64,000 nucleotides of DNA from Mesorhizobium sp. dw_380 (GTDB taxonomy: Bacteria; Pseudomonadota; Alphaproteobacteria; Rhizobiales; Rhizobiaceae). Within the stretch, counting starts at the first letter, position 1, and every line of letters starts with the position of its first letter. The notes below the pieces were generated by a model that saw only the letters and a list, made by a program, of their open reading frames with translations, did not search any database and was not told where the DNA came from. Location of the stretch: positions 1 through 64,000 of the forward strand of contig NZ_JAFFIW010000030.1 in NCBI RefSeq assembly GCF_018588885.1, written 5' to 3'. Shown piece after piece: positions 25,539-34,478 of this stretch. A program made the position numbers and the translations under genes.

Positions 25539-28500
25539 TTATTCGGCCGCTTCCGCCAGGGGAGGGAAGGCGGGTTCGGCAGTTGGTTCAGTGTGCTTGG
25601 AGGCGGGCTTGCCGCCTTCACGGCGTTCCCGCAACTGTTCGATGACCGCGTAGAAGACAGGCACGAACACCAGCGACAGGATGGTCGCGGCGACCATGCC
25701 GCCAAACACGGTGGTGCCGATCGACTGGCGGCTTGCGGCACCGGCGCCGGTGGCGAACATCAGCGGCAGAACGCCGAGGATGAAGGCGAAGGCCGTCATC
25801 AGGATCGGCCGTAGCCTGAGCCGCGCGGCTTCCATTGCCGCCTCGACGATGCTGAGGCCCTCTTCGCGCCGCCGTCTTGCGAACTCGACGATCAGGATCG
25901 CATTCTTGGCAGCCAGGCCGATCAGCATGACGAAGCCGATCTGCGAATAGACGTCGATCTGCATGCCGCGCACCCAGAGGGCCGCGAAGGCGCCGAACAA
26001 GGCCAATGGCACCGCCAGCAGCACCATGAACGGCATCGCCCAGCTCTCATACTGCGCCGCCAGGATCAGGAAGACGAAGACGATGGCGAGGCCGAAGACG
26101 ACGGACGCGATCGATCCTGCCTTGAGCTCCTGGAAAGTGATGCCGGTCCATTCGAAACCGAAATCCCTGGGCAGGGCGGTGGCAGCCGCCCGTTCCATGG
26201 CGGCGACCGCCTGGCCCGAGGAGAAGCCCGGTGCGGCACCGCCATTGATCGAGGCAGAGGCGTTGTTGTTATAGTGCGGTACGGTTTCCGGCCCGACGAA
26301 AGGCACCAGCTTGCCGAGCGTGCTGAGCGGCACCATGCCGCCGGAAGCGTTGCGCACATAAAGCCGCGAAATGTCGGCGGCACCCGCACGTGCATCCTTG
26401 TCGGCCTGGATGGTCACCCGGAAGGTGCGACCGAACAGGTTGAAGTCATTCACGTAGAGCGAGCCGAGATAGATCTGCAGCGTGTTGAAGACGTCGGGCA
26501 GGTTGAGGCCAAGCAGTTTGGCCTTGCTGCGGTCGAGGTCGTAGTTGAACTGCGGCGTCGAGGTCGAGAACGGCGAGAACAGCTGCTGCGGATTGATTTC
26601 CGGTTGCTTGCGCGCCTCGGCGATCACGGCTTGCGTCGCATCGTTGAGGGCCGTGCTGCCGCGACCGGTGAGATCCTCGACGACGAATTCGAAGCCGCCC
26701 GTGGTACCAATACCTGGGATCGAGGGCGGATCGAAGGAGAGCGCGAAAGCTTCCGGTATCTGCATCAGCTTGCCGCGCACGTCGGCAACCAGCTTCGAGG
26801 CGCTCTGGTCGGGGCCGCGCTCCTCCCAGGGCTTCAGGATGGCGAACTCGACCGCCGAGTTCGACTGCGCCGCACTGGTCAGGAAGTTCAGGCCGCTGAT
26901 CGAGCCGACGATGTCTACGCCAGGCGTCGACTGCAGGATGTCGCGCGCCTTCTGGGCCACCGCGTCGGTGCGCTCCAGCGACGCGCCGTCGGGCAACTGG
27001 ATGACGACGAAGAAATAGCCCTGGTCCTCGACCGGAAGGAAGGTCGACGGCAGGCGCTGCCAGACGAAGTATGTTGCGACCAGTCCGGCCGCGAACAGGC
27101 CGAGCATGACCCAGCGCAGGCGGATGAGGAAGCGCACGCCATGGGCGTAGGCATGCGACAGCCTGTCGAAGCCCGTATTGAACCAGCGGAACAGCACGAA
27201 CTGCGTGCTTTGGCGATGGCGCAGGAAAGCGGCACTCAGCGCCGGGCTGAGCGTCAGCGAGTTGAAGGCGGAGATGCCGACGGAAATCGCCACCGTCAGC
27301 GCGAACTGATTATAGAGCCGCCCCGAAACACCAGGAATGAAGGCGACAGGCACGAACACGGCCATCAGCACGGCGGTGGTGGCGATGATCGGACCGGTGA
27401 CTTCGGCCATGGCAGCCTTGGTCGCCGCCAGCAGTTTCAGCCCGGCCTCCAATTGTCGTTCGACATTCTCGACCACGACGATGGCGTCGTCGACGACAAG
27501 CCCGATCGCCAGCACCATGCCGAGGAGCGAGAGCATGTTGAGCGAGAAGCCCAGCATCTCCATGACGACAAGCGTCGCCACCAGCGACACCGGAATGGCG
27601 ATGGTCGGGATGATCGTCGTGCGCCAGCTCTGCAGGAAGATGAACACAACGGCGACGACCAGCACCAGGGCTTCGCCGAGCGTGATCAGCACGTCATGCA
27701 TCGACGCCGAGACGAAGCGCGTCGTGTCATAGTGCATGGCGTAGGAGACGCCCTTCGGGAAACGGGCCGACAACTCCTGCATCTTGTCCTTGACGCGCTG
27801 CTGAAGGTCGAGCGCGTTGGAGCCGGGCATCTGGTAGACGGCGAGCACGACGGTCGGGTCCTTGCCGAAGAAGGCCGAGGACGAATATTGCAGCGCGCCG
27901 AGCTCGATGCGTGCGACGTCGCGCAGCCGCACCAGCGAACCGGTGTCGGTGTTGGCGCGCACCACGATGTCGCCGAATTCCTTCGGATCGCTCAGGCGGC
28001 CGACGGCGTTGACCTGCATTTCGAAGGCGGTGCCGCCGGGCGCCGGCGACTGGCCGATCTTGCCGGCCGCCACCTGGACGTTCTGCTCGGAGATGGCATT
28101 CTGCACGTCGACGGCGGTGATGCCGAGATTGGCGAGCTTGTCCGGATCGAGCCAGACGCGCATCGAATAGCGCCGTTCACCGAAGATCTGCACGTCACCG
28201 ACGCCTTGCAGACGCTTCAGCGGATCGACGACCTGCAGATAGGCGAGGTTCGACAGCGCCACCGGATCGACGGACTTGTCAGGCGAGGTCAGGTTGACGA
28301 TCAGGACGAAGTTCGGATTCTGCTTCTTGATCGTCACTCCGCCCTGATTGACGATCGCCGGCAGCGACGAGGCCGCCTGCGAGACGCGGTTCTGGACGTC
28401 GACGGCGGCGGTGCTCAGCGAATAGCCGACATCGAAGGTGATGGTGATGGTCGAGGAGCCGTCGTTGGAGCTCGTCGACGACATGTAGGTCATGCCCTGC

Positions 28501-28724
28501 ACGCCGTTGATCTGCTGCTCCAGCGGCGTCGTCACCGTGTCGGCCACGACTTGCGCGCTGGCGCCCGGATAGTGGGCGCTGACCACGACCTGCGGCGGCG
28601 TGATGTCGGGAAACTGCGAGACGGGCAGCAGGAAATAACAGATCGTCCCGGCGAGCACCATGATGATGGCGATCGCCGAGGCGAAGATCGGACGGTGAAT
28701 GAAGAAGTTTACCACGACACACAT
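25539..28724 (-). CDS. RND multidrug efflux pump, HAE1 family
   Basis: A 1061-residue inner-membrane proton-driven exporter of the AcrB/MexB family. The N-terminus FFIHRPIFASAIAIIM is diagnostic, and twelve membrane segments with two large periplasmic loops are evident. The proton-relay Asp pair is in GLVVDDAIVVVENVER (fourth membrane segment). The first ATG lies only one base after a GGCGAGG stretch; a GTG four codons later (MVNFFIH) is an equally good start. The gene is in an operon with the adaptor and a small upstream gene that it overlaps. A TetR gene is divergent. Confidence 0.95.
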   Translation of the reverse strand: MCVVVNFFIHRPIFASAIAIIMVLAGTICYFLLPVSQFPDITPPQVVVSAHYPGASAQVVADTVTTPLEQQINGVQGMTYMSSTSSNDGSSTITITFDVGYSLSTAAVDVQNRVSQAASSLPAIVNQGGVTIKKQNPNFVLIVNLTSPDKSVDPVALSNLAYLQVVDPLKRLQGVGDVQIFGERRYSMRVWLDPDKLANLGITAVDVQNAISEQNVQVAAGKIGQSPAPGGTAFEMQVNAVGRLSDPKEFGDIVVRANTDTGSLVRLRDVARIELGALQYSSSAFFGKDPTVVLAVYQMPGSNALDLQQRVKDKMQELSARFPKGVSYAMHYDTTRFVSASMHDVLITLGEALVLVVAVVFIFLQSWRTTIIPTIAIPVSLVATLVVMEMLGFSLNMLSLLGMVLAIGLVVDDAIVVVENVERQLEAGLKLLAATKAAMAEVTGPIIATTAVLMAVFVPVAFIPGVSGRLYNQFALTVAISVGISAFNSLTLSPALSAAFLRHRQSTQFVLFRWFNTGFDRLSHAYAHGVRFLIRLRWVMLGLFAAGLVATYFVWQRLPSTFLPVEDQGYFFVVIQLPDGASLERTDAVAQKARDILQSTPGVDIVGSISGLNFLTSAAQSNSAVEFAILKPWEERGPDQSASKLVADVRGKLMQIPEAFALSFDPPSIPGIGTTGGFEFVVEDLTGRGSTALNDATQAVIAEARKQPEINPQQLFSPFSTSTPQFNYDLDRSKAKLLGLNLPDVFNTLQIYLGSLYVNDFNLFGRTFRVTIQADKDARAGAADISRLYVRNASGGMVPLSTLGKLVPFVGPETVPHYNNNASASINGGAAPGFSSGQAVAAMERAAATALPRDFGFEWTGITFQELKAGSIASVVFGLAIVFVFLILAAQYESWAMPFMVLLAVPLALFGAFAALWVRGMQIDVYSQIGFVMLIGLAAKNAILIVEFARRRREEGLSIVEAAMEAARLRLRPILMTAFAFILGVLPLMFATGAGAASRQSIGTTVFGGMVAATILSLVFVPVFYAVIEQLRERREGGKPASKHTEPTAEPAFPPLAEAAE

Positions 28725-28960
28725 GCCTCGCCGGCTGCTCTTGCCCTGCCGAATGCACTGGCAACCCTGGATAACTGGCCACGTCCGTCACGGTTCTCTT
28801 CGCGTGAACGCAGCAACGGCACCTCGCGATGCTGCCCATCGGCAAGCGAGCGAAGCATTTTCTCGAAGGCGCGGGGGTCGACCCCATCTGCCTTCATGAC
28901 CAGCCGGATCATCGGATCCCGGACGGCCTCATCTATGGTAAGATCGCGGCGCTGTGGCAT
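28709..28960 (-). CDS. Small conserved-looking protein, first gene of efflux operon
   Basis: An 83-residue protein starting MPQRRDLTIDEAVRDPMIRL, with AAGGAG seven bases upstream of its ATG. The first 45 residues (LTIDEAVRDPMIRLVMKADGVDPRAFEKMLRSL) look structured and resemble a short protein family seen in Rhizobiales; the C-terminal half is basic and low-complexity. It overlaps the pump start by 16 bases, implying coupled translation. No function is known. It may only provide translational coupling or a small regulatory partner. Confidence 0.65.
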   Translation of the reverse strand: MPQRRDLTIDEAVRDPMIRLVMKADGVDPRAFEKMLRSLADGQHREVPLLRSREENRDGRGQLSRVASAFGRARAAGEACVSW

Positions 28961-29126
28961 TGGCCGGCTCCTTGTCTGTCGATTCGCAGCCCATGCTCGC
29001 GAACCGTTTTTCATCTCTTCACCGGCCGAGGCCGCATGATTGGCAGTTTTTCACCCGTCTCAGTCTGGCCCCGTCTCACTGGCAAGACCAGTTCACGGCC
29101 TTTTGATTGACGACGGGCGACATAGG

Positions 29127-29169
29127 TGTTACCAGTAAGTAACATTCTGGAAGTTACAGACCGGTAACA
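29127..29169. promoter_or_regulatory. Twin operator dyads between efflux operon and TetR gene
   Basis: Two copies of the same dyad occur 25 bp apart centre to centre: TGTTACCAGTAAGTAACA (29127-29144) and AGTTACAGACCGGTAACA (29152-29169), each with GTTAC and GTAAC arms and a six-base spacer. They sit about 50-90 bases before the TetR gene start and between the divergent transcripts. Binding by the adjacent TetR-family protein to repress itself and the efflux operon is the likely role. Confidence 0.75.
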
Positions 29170-29216
29170 CCCTAGTCAAGAGGTGGCCGAGGGTTTTTTG
29201 GAAACGAAAGGAGAGC

Positions 29217-29810
29217 ATGATGACAGACGGCGTCGTGGAGCGCCCTCGTCCCCGGGATCGGATCCTGGAGACGGCGCGTGACATGTTCCACAAGCATGGC
29301 ATCAAGGGTGTTGGCGTCGACGCCATCACCGAAGCTGCCGGCACGAACAAGATGACGCTCTATCGTCACTTCGAATCCAAGGACGATCTGATCGTCGAAT
29401 GCCTGCGCGCCAATGCGTCCAAGGCCGGCGCGATGTGGGAAGCATTCGAGGCCGAATTTCCGGGCGACAAGCTCGCCCAGCTTCATGCATGGGTTCGCAA
29501 GGCGGCTGCAATGCTCAATGCGGATGGCCGCGGCTGCGATATGGCCAACGCTGCCGCGGAACTGACTGAGCCCGACCATCCGGCCAGGCGCGTGATCAAG
29601 GAACTCAAGGAAGCCCAGCGCGAGCGTCTCGTGGCGCTCTGCCGGGATGCCGGCATCGGCCAGGCCGAGCTTTTGGCTGATACGCTGTCGCTGCTGTTCG
29701 AGGGCGCGCGTGTCAGCGTGCAGACGGTGGGCACAGAGGGCCCGAGCGCGCAGTTCGTGCGCATGGCCGAAGGACTGATCGTTTCCTTCAGGGGCACTGC
29801 CGCCGGTTGA
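29217..29810 (+). CDS. TetR-family repressor of efflux operon
   Basis: A 197-residue repressor with the N-terminal TetR helix-turn-helix (residues about 12-58, ILETARDMFHKHGIKGVGVDAITEAAGTNKMTLYRHFESKDDL) and a ligand-binding helical domain. AAGGAG lies six bases upstream of the ATG pair (29217 or 29220). It is divergent from the small gene/RND pump/adaptor operon, with two matching dyads in between. Ligands are likely pump substrates. The 5' ATGATG makes the exact first residue uncertain by one. Confidence 0.9.
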   Translation: MMTDGVVERPRPRDRILETARDMFHKHGIKGVGVDAITEAAGTNKMTLYRHFESKDDLIVECLRANASKAGAMWEAFEAEFPGDKLAQLHAWVRKAAAMLNADGRGCDMANAAAELTEPDHPARRVIKELKEAQRERLVALCRDAGIGQAELLADTLSLLFEGARVSVQTVGTEGPSAQFVRMAEGLIVSFRGTAAG

Positions 29811-29907
29811 GTTCCGCCTTGGCTGCTGATGATTTGCCCATCGTATGATGAGGCGATGCCTGGCGCCGCTTTGACGCAGGCGGTCCTACAATCCTGCTGG
29901 TTGAACG

Positions 29908-30021
29908 AAAAAAGCCCGCTGCCGGGAGGAGGTGGCAGCGGGCTCGATTTCGAATGTGGTGCGGGAGGAGGTGCACCCCACTCAGCGCCGGCATCGCATC
30001 TGGGAGGAGTAGATGGCCGAC
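29908..30021 (-). ncRNA. Alpha-r14 family small RNA (NfeR1-like) with three anti-Shine-Dalgarno loops
   Basis: On the minus strand three hairpins follow each other, each presenting a CUCCUCCC-type loop: stem CAUCU/AGAUG (30015-29997), stem GGUGC/GCACC (29977-29958), and an 11-bp terminator stem AGCCCGCUGCC/GGCAGCGGGCU (29944-29913) followed by a run of Us. This is the hallmark of alpha-r14 RNAs such as Sinorhizobium NfeR1, which pair with Shine-Dalgarno sequences of many transport mRNAs. The length of about 114 bases fits the family. No open frame of quality lies here. The 5' end is estimated from the promoter. Confidence 0.85.
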
Positions 30022-30027
30022 AACCAG

Positions 30028-30056
30028 AACCTACGAGTTGCCCAATGATTCGGCAA
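30028..30056 (-). promoter_or_regulatory. Promoter of the alpha-r14 small RNA
   Basis: On the minus strand TTGCCG (30056-30051) is separated by 17 bases from TAGGTT (30033-30028), about seven bases before the predicted RNA start near 30021. Spacing and location fit a sigma-70-type promoter for the small RNA. Confidence 0.6.
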
Positions 30057-30151
30057 CCATAAAAGTTGCATAGCAGGTGTGCAGAATTGCCGCACCACCC
30101 ACCAATCCTCCTACAAATCCGAACAAAGCGGCCTTGCTCCAGCGCGCTAAC

Positions 30152-31174
30152 CTATTGAACCGGCACGTTCTCCCTGAAGATCAGGCGCGGCTCGATGAAT
30201 TTCCGCGTCAGGTAGGGCGCCGATGACGCAATGGAACCGAGCAGGCGGATCACCGACTGTTCCGCGATCAGCCTGGCGTTCTGGTCGATGACGACGTCGA
30301 CGAGATCGTCGACGAGATAGCCGCGTGTTTCCTTGGTGAGGTCGTGGCAGATGAACACCGGCTTGCGATTGGGCCTGGCTTCCCGGATGGCTTTCGCAAC
30401 GCCGGAGCGTCCGGCCCCGACACAATAGATGCCGAGCAGTTCAGGTTCGTTGTGCAGCGCCTTCATGGTCTCGGCGTAGCTGGCATCGGGTTCGTCGTTG
30501 ATCTCGACGGCGCTGGTCACGGTGAGGTTGGGAAATTCCTCGCCAAGCACGGAGCGAAAGCCCATTTCACGCTCCTCATGGCCGCGATAGGAGCGCGAGC
30601 CGACGACCATTGCCAGATGGCCCTCGCGGCCGCCGAGGAAGCGCCCCATCAAAAGTGCCGCCGTTCGCCCCGCCACCCGGTTGTCGATGCCGACATAGGC
30701 CGAGCGCGGGGCGGCCGGGATATCGGACACCAGCGTCACCAGGCGGATGCCGGCGTCGACGATGTCGCGCAGGATGTTGCGGGTTCGTGGATGGTCGATG
30801 GCGATGACACCGACGCCATTGGCCCTTAGCGACAGATTTTCGACGGCAGTCTGCAGCGCGTTCGGCGCGATGCCGGCGAGATTGTGGATCCGGCAGGAAG
30901 CGACCAGCGGCAGGCGCGACGCATAGTCCTCGATGTGCCTTGCCAAATCCTGCATGAAGGCGTTGCTGCCGATCGGCAGGAAGAATTCGAGGTTTGCAGG
31001 CCTGGAGGGAAGCGTCACCTGATCGGCGACCGGCAAATAGCCAAGCTGCTTGGCGGCCTCCATGACACGCTGCCGGTTGGCGGCGCTGGCGCCGGGCCGG
31101 TTGTTGAGCACCCTGTCGACCGTCGCGGTCGAGAGCCCGCAACTCCTGGCGATATCAGAGACGGTGGCCTTCAT
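30152..31174 (-). CDS. LacI-family transcriptional regulator
   Basis: A 340-residue repressor with the LacI headpiece (residues 3-50, ATVSDIARSCGLSTATVDRVLNNRPG) and a sugar-binding periplasmic-protein-like domain (TVDRV differs slightly from the usual TVSRV). It lies at the downstream end of a sugar ABC importer operon on the same strand, 149 bases after the ATPase gene, so it may be read from that operon or from its own promoter. Probably regulates the importer in response to its sugar. The alpha-r14 RNA gene follows. Confidence 0.9.
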   Translation of the reverse strand: MKATVSDIARSCGLSTATVDRVLNNRPGASAANRQRVMEAAKQLGYLPVADQVTLPSRPANLEFFLPIGSNAFMQDLARHIEDYASRLPLVASCRIHNLAGIAPNALQTAVENLSLRANGVGVIAIDHPRTRNILRDIVDAGIRLVTLVSDIPAAPRSAYVGIDNRVAGRTAALLMGRFLGGREGHLAMVVGSRSYRGHEEREMGFRSVLGEEFPNLTVTSAVEINDEPDASYAETMKALHNEPELLGIYCVGAGRSGVAKAIREARPNRKPVFICHDLTKETRGYLVDDLVDVVIDQNARLIAEQSVIRLLGSIASSAPYLTRKFIEPRLIFRENVPVQ

Positions 31175-31323
31175 GCCGCAACCCTATGCGCCGATGCGAT
31201 GGTGCGCCAGACAAGCCATGTGACATCCGACGTGACAGGCGATGCGATCTGAGCGACAGGTGATCGGCACCCATCACCGCGATGCGCATTCGGCTGCTTC
31301 GACATGACGGCTTCCGCCCGTCC

Positions 31324-32115
<792 letters not shown>

Positions 32116-32118
32116 GGT

Positions 32119-33105
32119 TCACGTCCCTGCCTGATGCCGGCGTTCCAGCCATGAGTGGAGCGCCATCATGCCAAGGATGATCGCGCCGATGAAGATGTTG
32201 TAGGCAAGTCCGGGCACGCCGATCAGCACGATGCCGTTGCGCATCACGCGCAGGATCAGGATGCCGAGTACGGTGCCGATGATGGTGCCGCGCCCGCCGG
32301 TCAGGGCCGTGCCGCCGATCACCACCATGGCGATCACCTCAAGCTCGTAGCCGGTGCCGCTGTTGGGGTTGGCGGCGGAGGTGCGCAGCGAGGAGATGAC
32401 GCCGGCCAGCGAGGCCATGATTGACGACAGCACGAACAGCCCGATCTTGACGCGGTTGACATTGACGCCGCGGGCGCGCGCCGCGCTGGGATTGCCGCCT
32501 GCCGCCTGAATCCAGTTGCCGGTCCGGCTTTGCGTCAGCACGTAGCCGAGCGCGATCGCCGCGGCGATGAACCAGAACAGCGACATGTAGATGCGGAACG
32601 GCCCGATGAAGAAGTCGCCGACCAGCGCCTCCGCCAGCCAGCTGCCCTCGGCGCTCCAGGTTCGCTGCGGAAAACCGTCGGTGATGAAAAGGGCGCTGCC
32701 GCGCACCACGAGCAGCATACCGAGCGTCACCAGGAAGGACGGGATCTTGAGCTGCGTGACGAACCAGCCATTGACCAGGCCGATCAAGGCGGCAACCACG
32801 AGCGCGATGACGAAGCCCATTTCCAGCGAGGTGACGCCGCTGTTGAACAGCGTCCACATCAGCACCGGCGAGAAGCCGAACAGGGATCCGACGGAAAGAT
32901 CGAATTCGCCTGACGTCATCAGCAGCGTCATCGCCAGGGCGATCAGGCCGAGCTCGACGGTGAAGGCCAGCGTGTTGGAAATGTTCTGCGGCGACAGGAA
33001 GTCGTGGTTGAAGCCCCAGAAAACGGCGATTTCGACAACGAGCAGGACGAGGGGTCCGAATTCAGACCGCGCGATCAGGCGTTGGATGGGCGAATGATTT
33101 TCCAC
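32119..33105 (-). CDS. Sugar ABC importer permease, RbsC-like
   Basis: A 328-residue inner-membrane permease of the branched-chain/ribose type with about eight to ten membrane segments. The family motif TSGEFDLSVGSLFG is near residue 65 and the coupling region with NPSAARARGVNVNRVK near residue 205; GGTALTGGRGTIIGT follows near 265. It lies between the binding protein and ATPase genes and forms the channel of the importer. The specific sugar is not readable from sequence. Confidence 0.92.
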   Translation of the reverse strand: MENHSPIQRLIARSEFGPLVLLVVEIAVFWGFNHDFLSPQNISNTLAFTVELGLIALAMTLLMTSGEFDLSVGSLFGFSPVLMWTLFNSGVTSLEMGFVIALVVAALIGLVNGWFVTQLKIPSFLVTLGMLLVVRGSALFITDGFPQRTWSAEGSWLAEALVGDFFIGPFRIYMSLFWFIAAAIALGYVLTQSRTGNWIQAAGGNPSAARARGVNVNRVKIGLFVLSSIMASLAGVISSLRTSAANPNSGTGYELEVIAMVVIGGTALTGGRGTIIGTVLGILILRVMRNGIVLIGVPGLAYNIFIGAIILGMMALHSWLERRHQAGT

Positions 33106-33226
33106 TAGGAACCCGCGACATGATTAGAACGGGCCGCGATCTCCACCGCATCGGGCAGGCCTCTCGCGGCGCAAGGGGACATCTGGCGCCGCATGCCAGA
33201 GACGGTGCGGCGCCAGGGATCGCGGT

Positions 33227-34162
33227 TTATTTGCCCGACAGGATCTTGTCGTAGACCGTCGCGGTGTCCTTTTCATAGAGCGCGCCGGTGATGACGTTGA
33301 AGCCCGGAGGAATGCCTGACGCGGCCATGTTGGCGAGCGACAGCGCGACATAGCTGGTCGCCTGCGGATCCTGCCACTGGCCGGCATTGACATAGCCGTT
33401 CAGCACTTCCTGCGTGGTGTCGAGCGAGTTGCCCCAGCCGACGACCGGGATTTCACCCGGCTTGACGCCGACCTGATCGAACACCCGCTTGATCGAGCCG
33501 GTGACCAGGTCGCCGAGGCCGATGATTGCCTTCACCTTGCCCTTGTGGGCGGTCAGGTAATCGACCATGCGGTTGATCACCTCGGCCTGGTCAAGCGTCG
33601 CCTCGGTCACTTCATAGGTGACGCCGAGCGGTCCGAAGACGCTCTTGATGCCTTCCTCTTCTTGGACGCCATAGGTGGCGCCCGGGATCTCGACCGGCAT
33701 CCAGACGAAGTCGCCTTTCTTCACCAGGCCCTTGTCGACCAGGTATTGCGCCCAGTGCTTGCCGAAGGTGACGTTGTCGCCGCCGACATAGGCGTTGAAA
33801 TTGGCCTTGGGATCGGGCGTGTTGAAGTTGATGATCGGGACGTTGGCCGCACGCGCCTCCTTTACGATTTCGACAAGGCTGCCCGGGTCGGGACTGGTGG
33901 TGACGATGCCGTCGGCTTTGGCGGAGAGAGCGGCGCGAACCGCTTCCTGCTGGGAGGCGACGTCGCCATTGTGGAACGAGGTATTGACGGTGTTGCCGGT
34001 GTCCTTGGCCCATTGCTTGGCGCCGGCCAGGAAGTAGGTCCAGACCGGATCGGCCGGGCCGCCATGTGATATCCAGTAGAATGTCTTGGCCTGCGCCGCC
34101 GCCGGAATGACCGTCAGCGCGACCAGCAGGCCGTAGAGCACAAGTCTCAGTCTTCTCAGCAT
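33227..34162 (-). CDS. Sugar ABC importer periplasmic binding protein
   Basis: A 311-residue type I periplasmic binding protein (RbsB-like). The start at 34162 gives a standard Sec signal peptide (LRLVLYGLLVALTVIPAAAQA) and has GGGAGGAAA upstream; an extended frame begins 168 bases earlier without support. The mature domain shows FYWISHGGPADPVW, ADGIVTTSPDPGSL and GWGNSLDTTQEVLNGY, resembling binding proteins for pentoses, fructose or sugar alcohols. First gene of the importer proper, after the FAH-family gene. Confidence 0.9.
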   Translation of the reverse strand: MLRRLRLVLYGLLVALTVIPAAAQAKTFYWISHGGPADPVWTYFLAGAKQWAKDTGNTVNTSFHNGDVASQQEAVRAALSAKADGIVTTSPDPGSLVEIVKEARAANVPIINFNTPDPKANFNAYVGGDNVTFGKHWAQYLVDKGLVKKGDFVWMPVEIPGATYGVQEEEGIKSVFGPLGVTYEVTEATLDQAEVINRMVDYLTAHKGKVKAIIGLGDLVTGSIKRVFDQVGVKPGEIPVVGWGNSLDTTQEVLNGYVNAGQWQDPQATSYVALSLANMAASGIPPGFNVITGALYEKDTATVYDKILSGK

Positions 34163-34478
34163 TTGATTTCCTCCCGGTTGAAGATGATCCGTCCCTTGTT
34201 CCGGCTTGAGCCGGTTGCGTCTTTTGCCAGCGCCGCTCGGATGCCCCAGAGCATTCCCTTTTTCGACGGATGGCAAGCCTCCATCTGCAGATGTAGTTGG
34301 CGCCCGATGCAGCGCCATCAACAGGCCCATCAGATTGCATCAGTTGGGATGATTTTTTCCGGCAGACTGATGATTGACGTCGAGGCTCAGCCGAACGGAT
34401 TGTCGCGGCCACGATCGGCACGCTGCGTGCTCCACAACCGATGGCTTCCTTTCGGGACCAAGGCCGCTTAAAGAACCG
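34163..34478. promoter_or_regulatory. Intergenic region before sugar importer with 12-bp palindrome
   Basis: These 316 bases lie between the FAH-family gene and the sugar binding-protein gene. No coding frame is convincing. The palindrome CATCTGCAGATG (34282-34293) is a possible LacI-family operator about 120 bases upstream of the binding-protein start. A second patch, TGATGATTGACGTCGA near 34370, is weaker. The importer may therefore have its own promoter separate from the FAH-family gene. Confidence 0.4.

Noticed and set aside
24000-29039. Very long open frames on the plus strand across 24000-25814 and 26274-29039
   Set aside because: They run antisense to the RND adaptor and pump, are rich in Arg, His, Asp and Gly, and show no recognisable domain. 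Such frames are expected opposite GC-rich genes.
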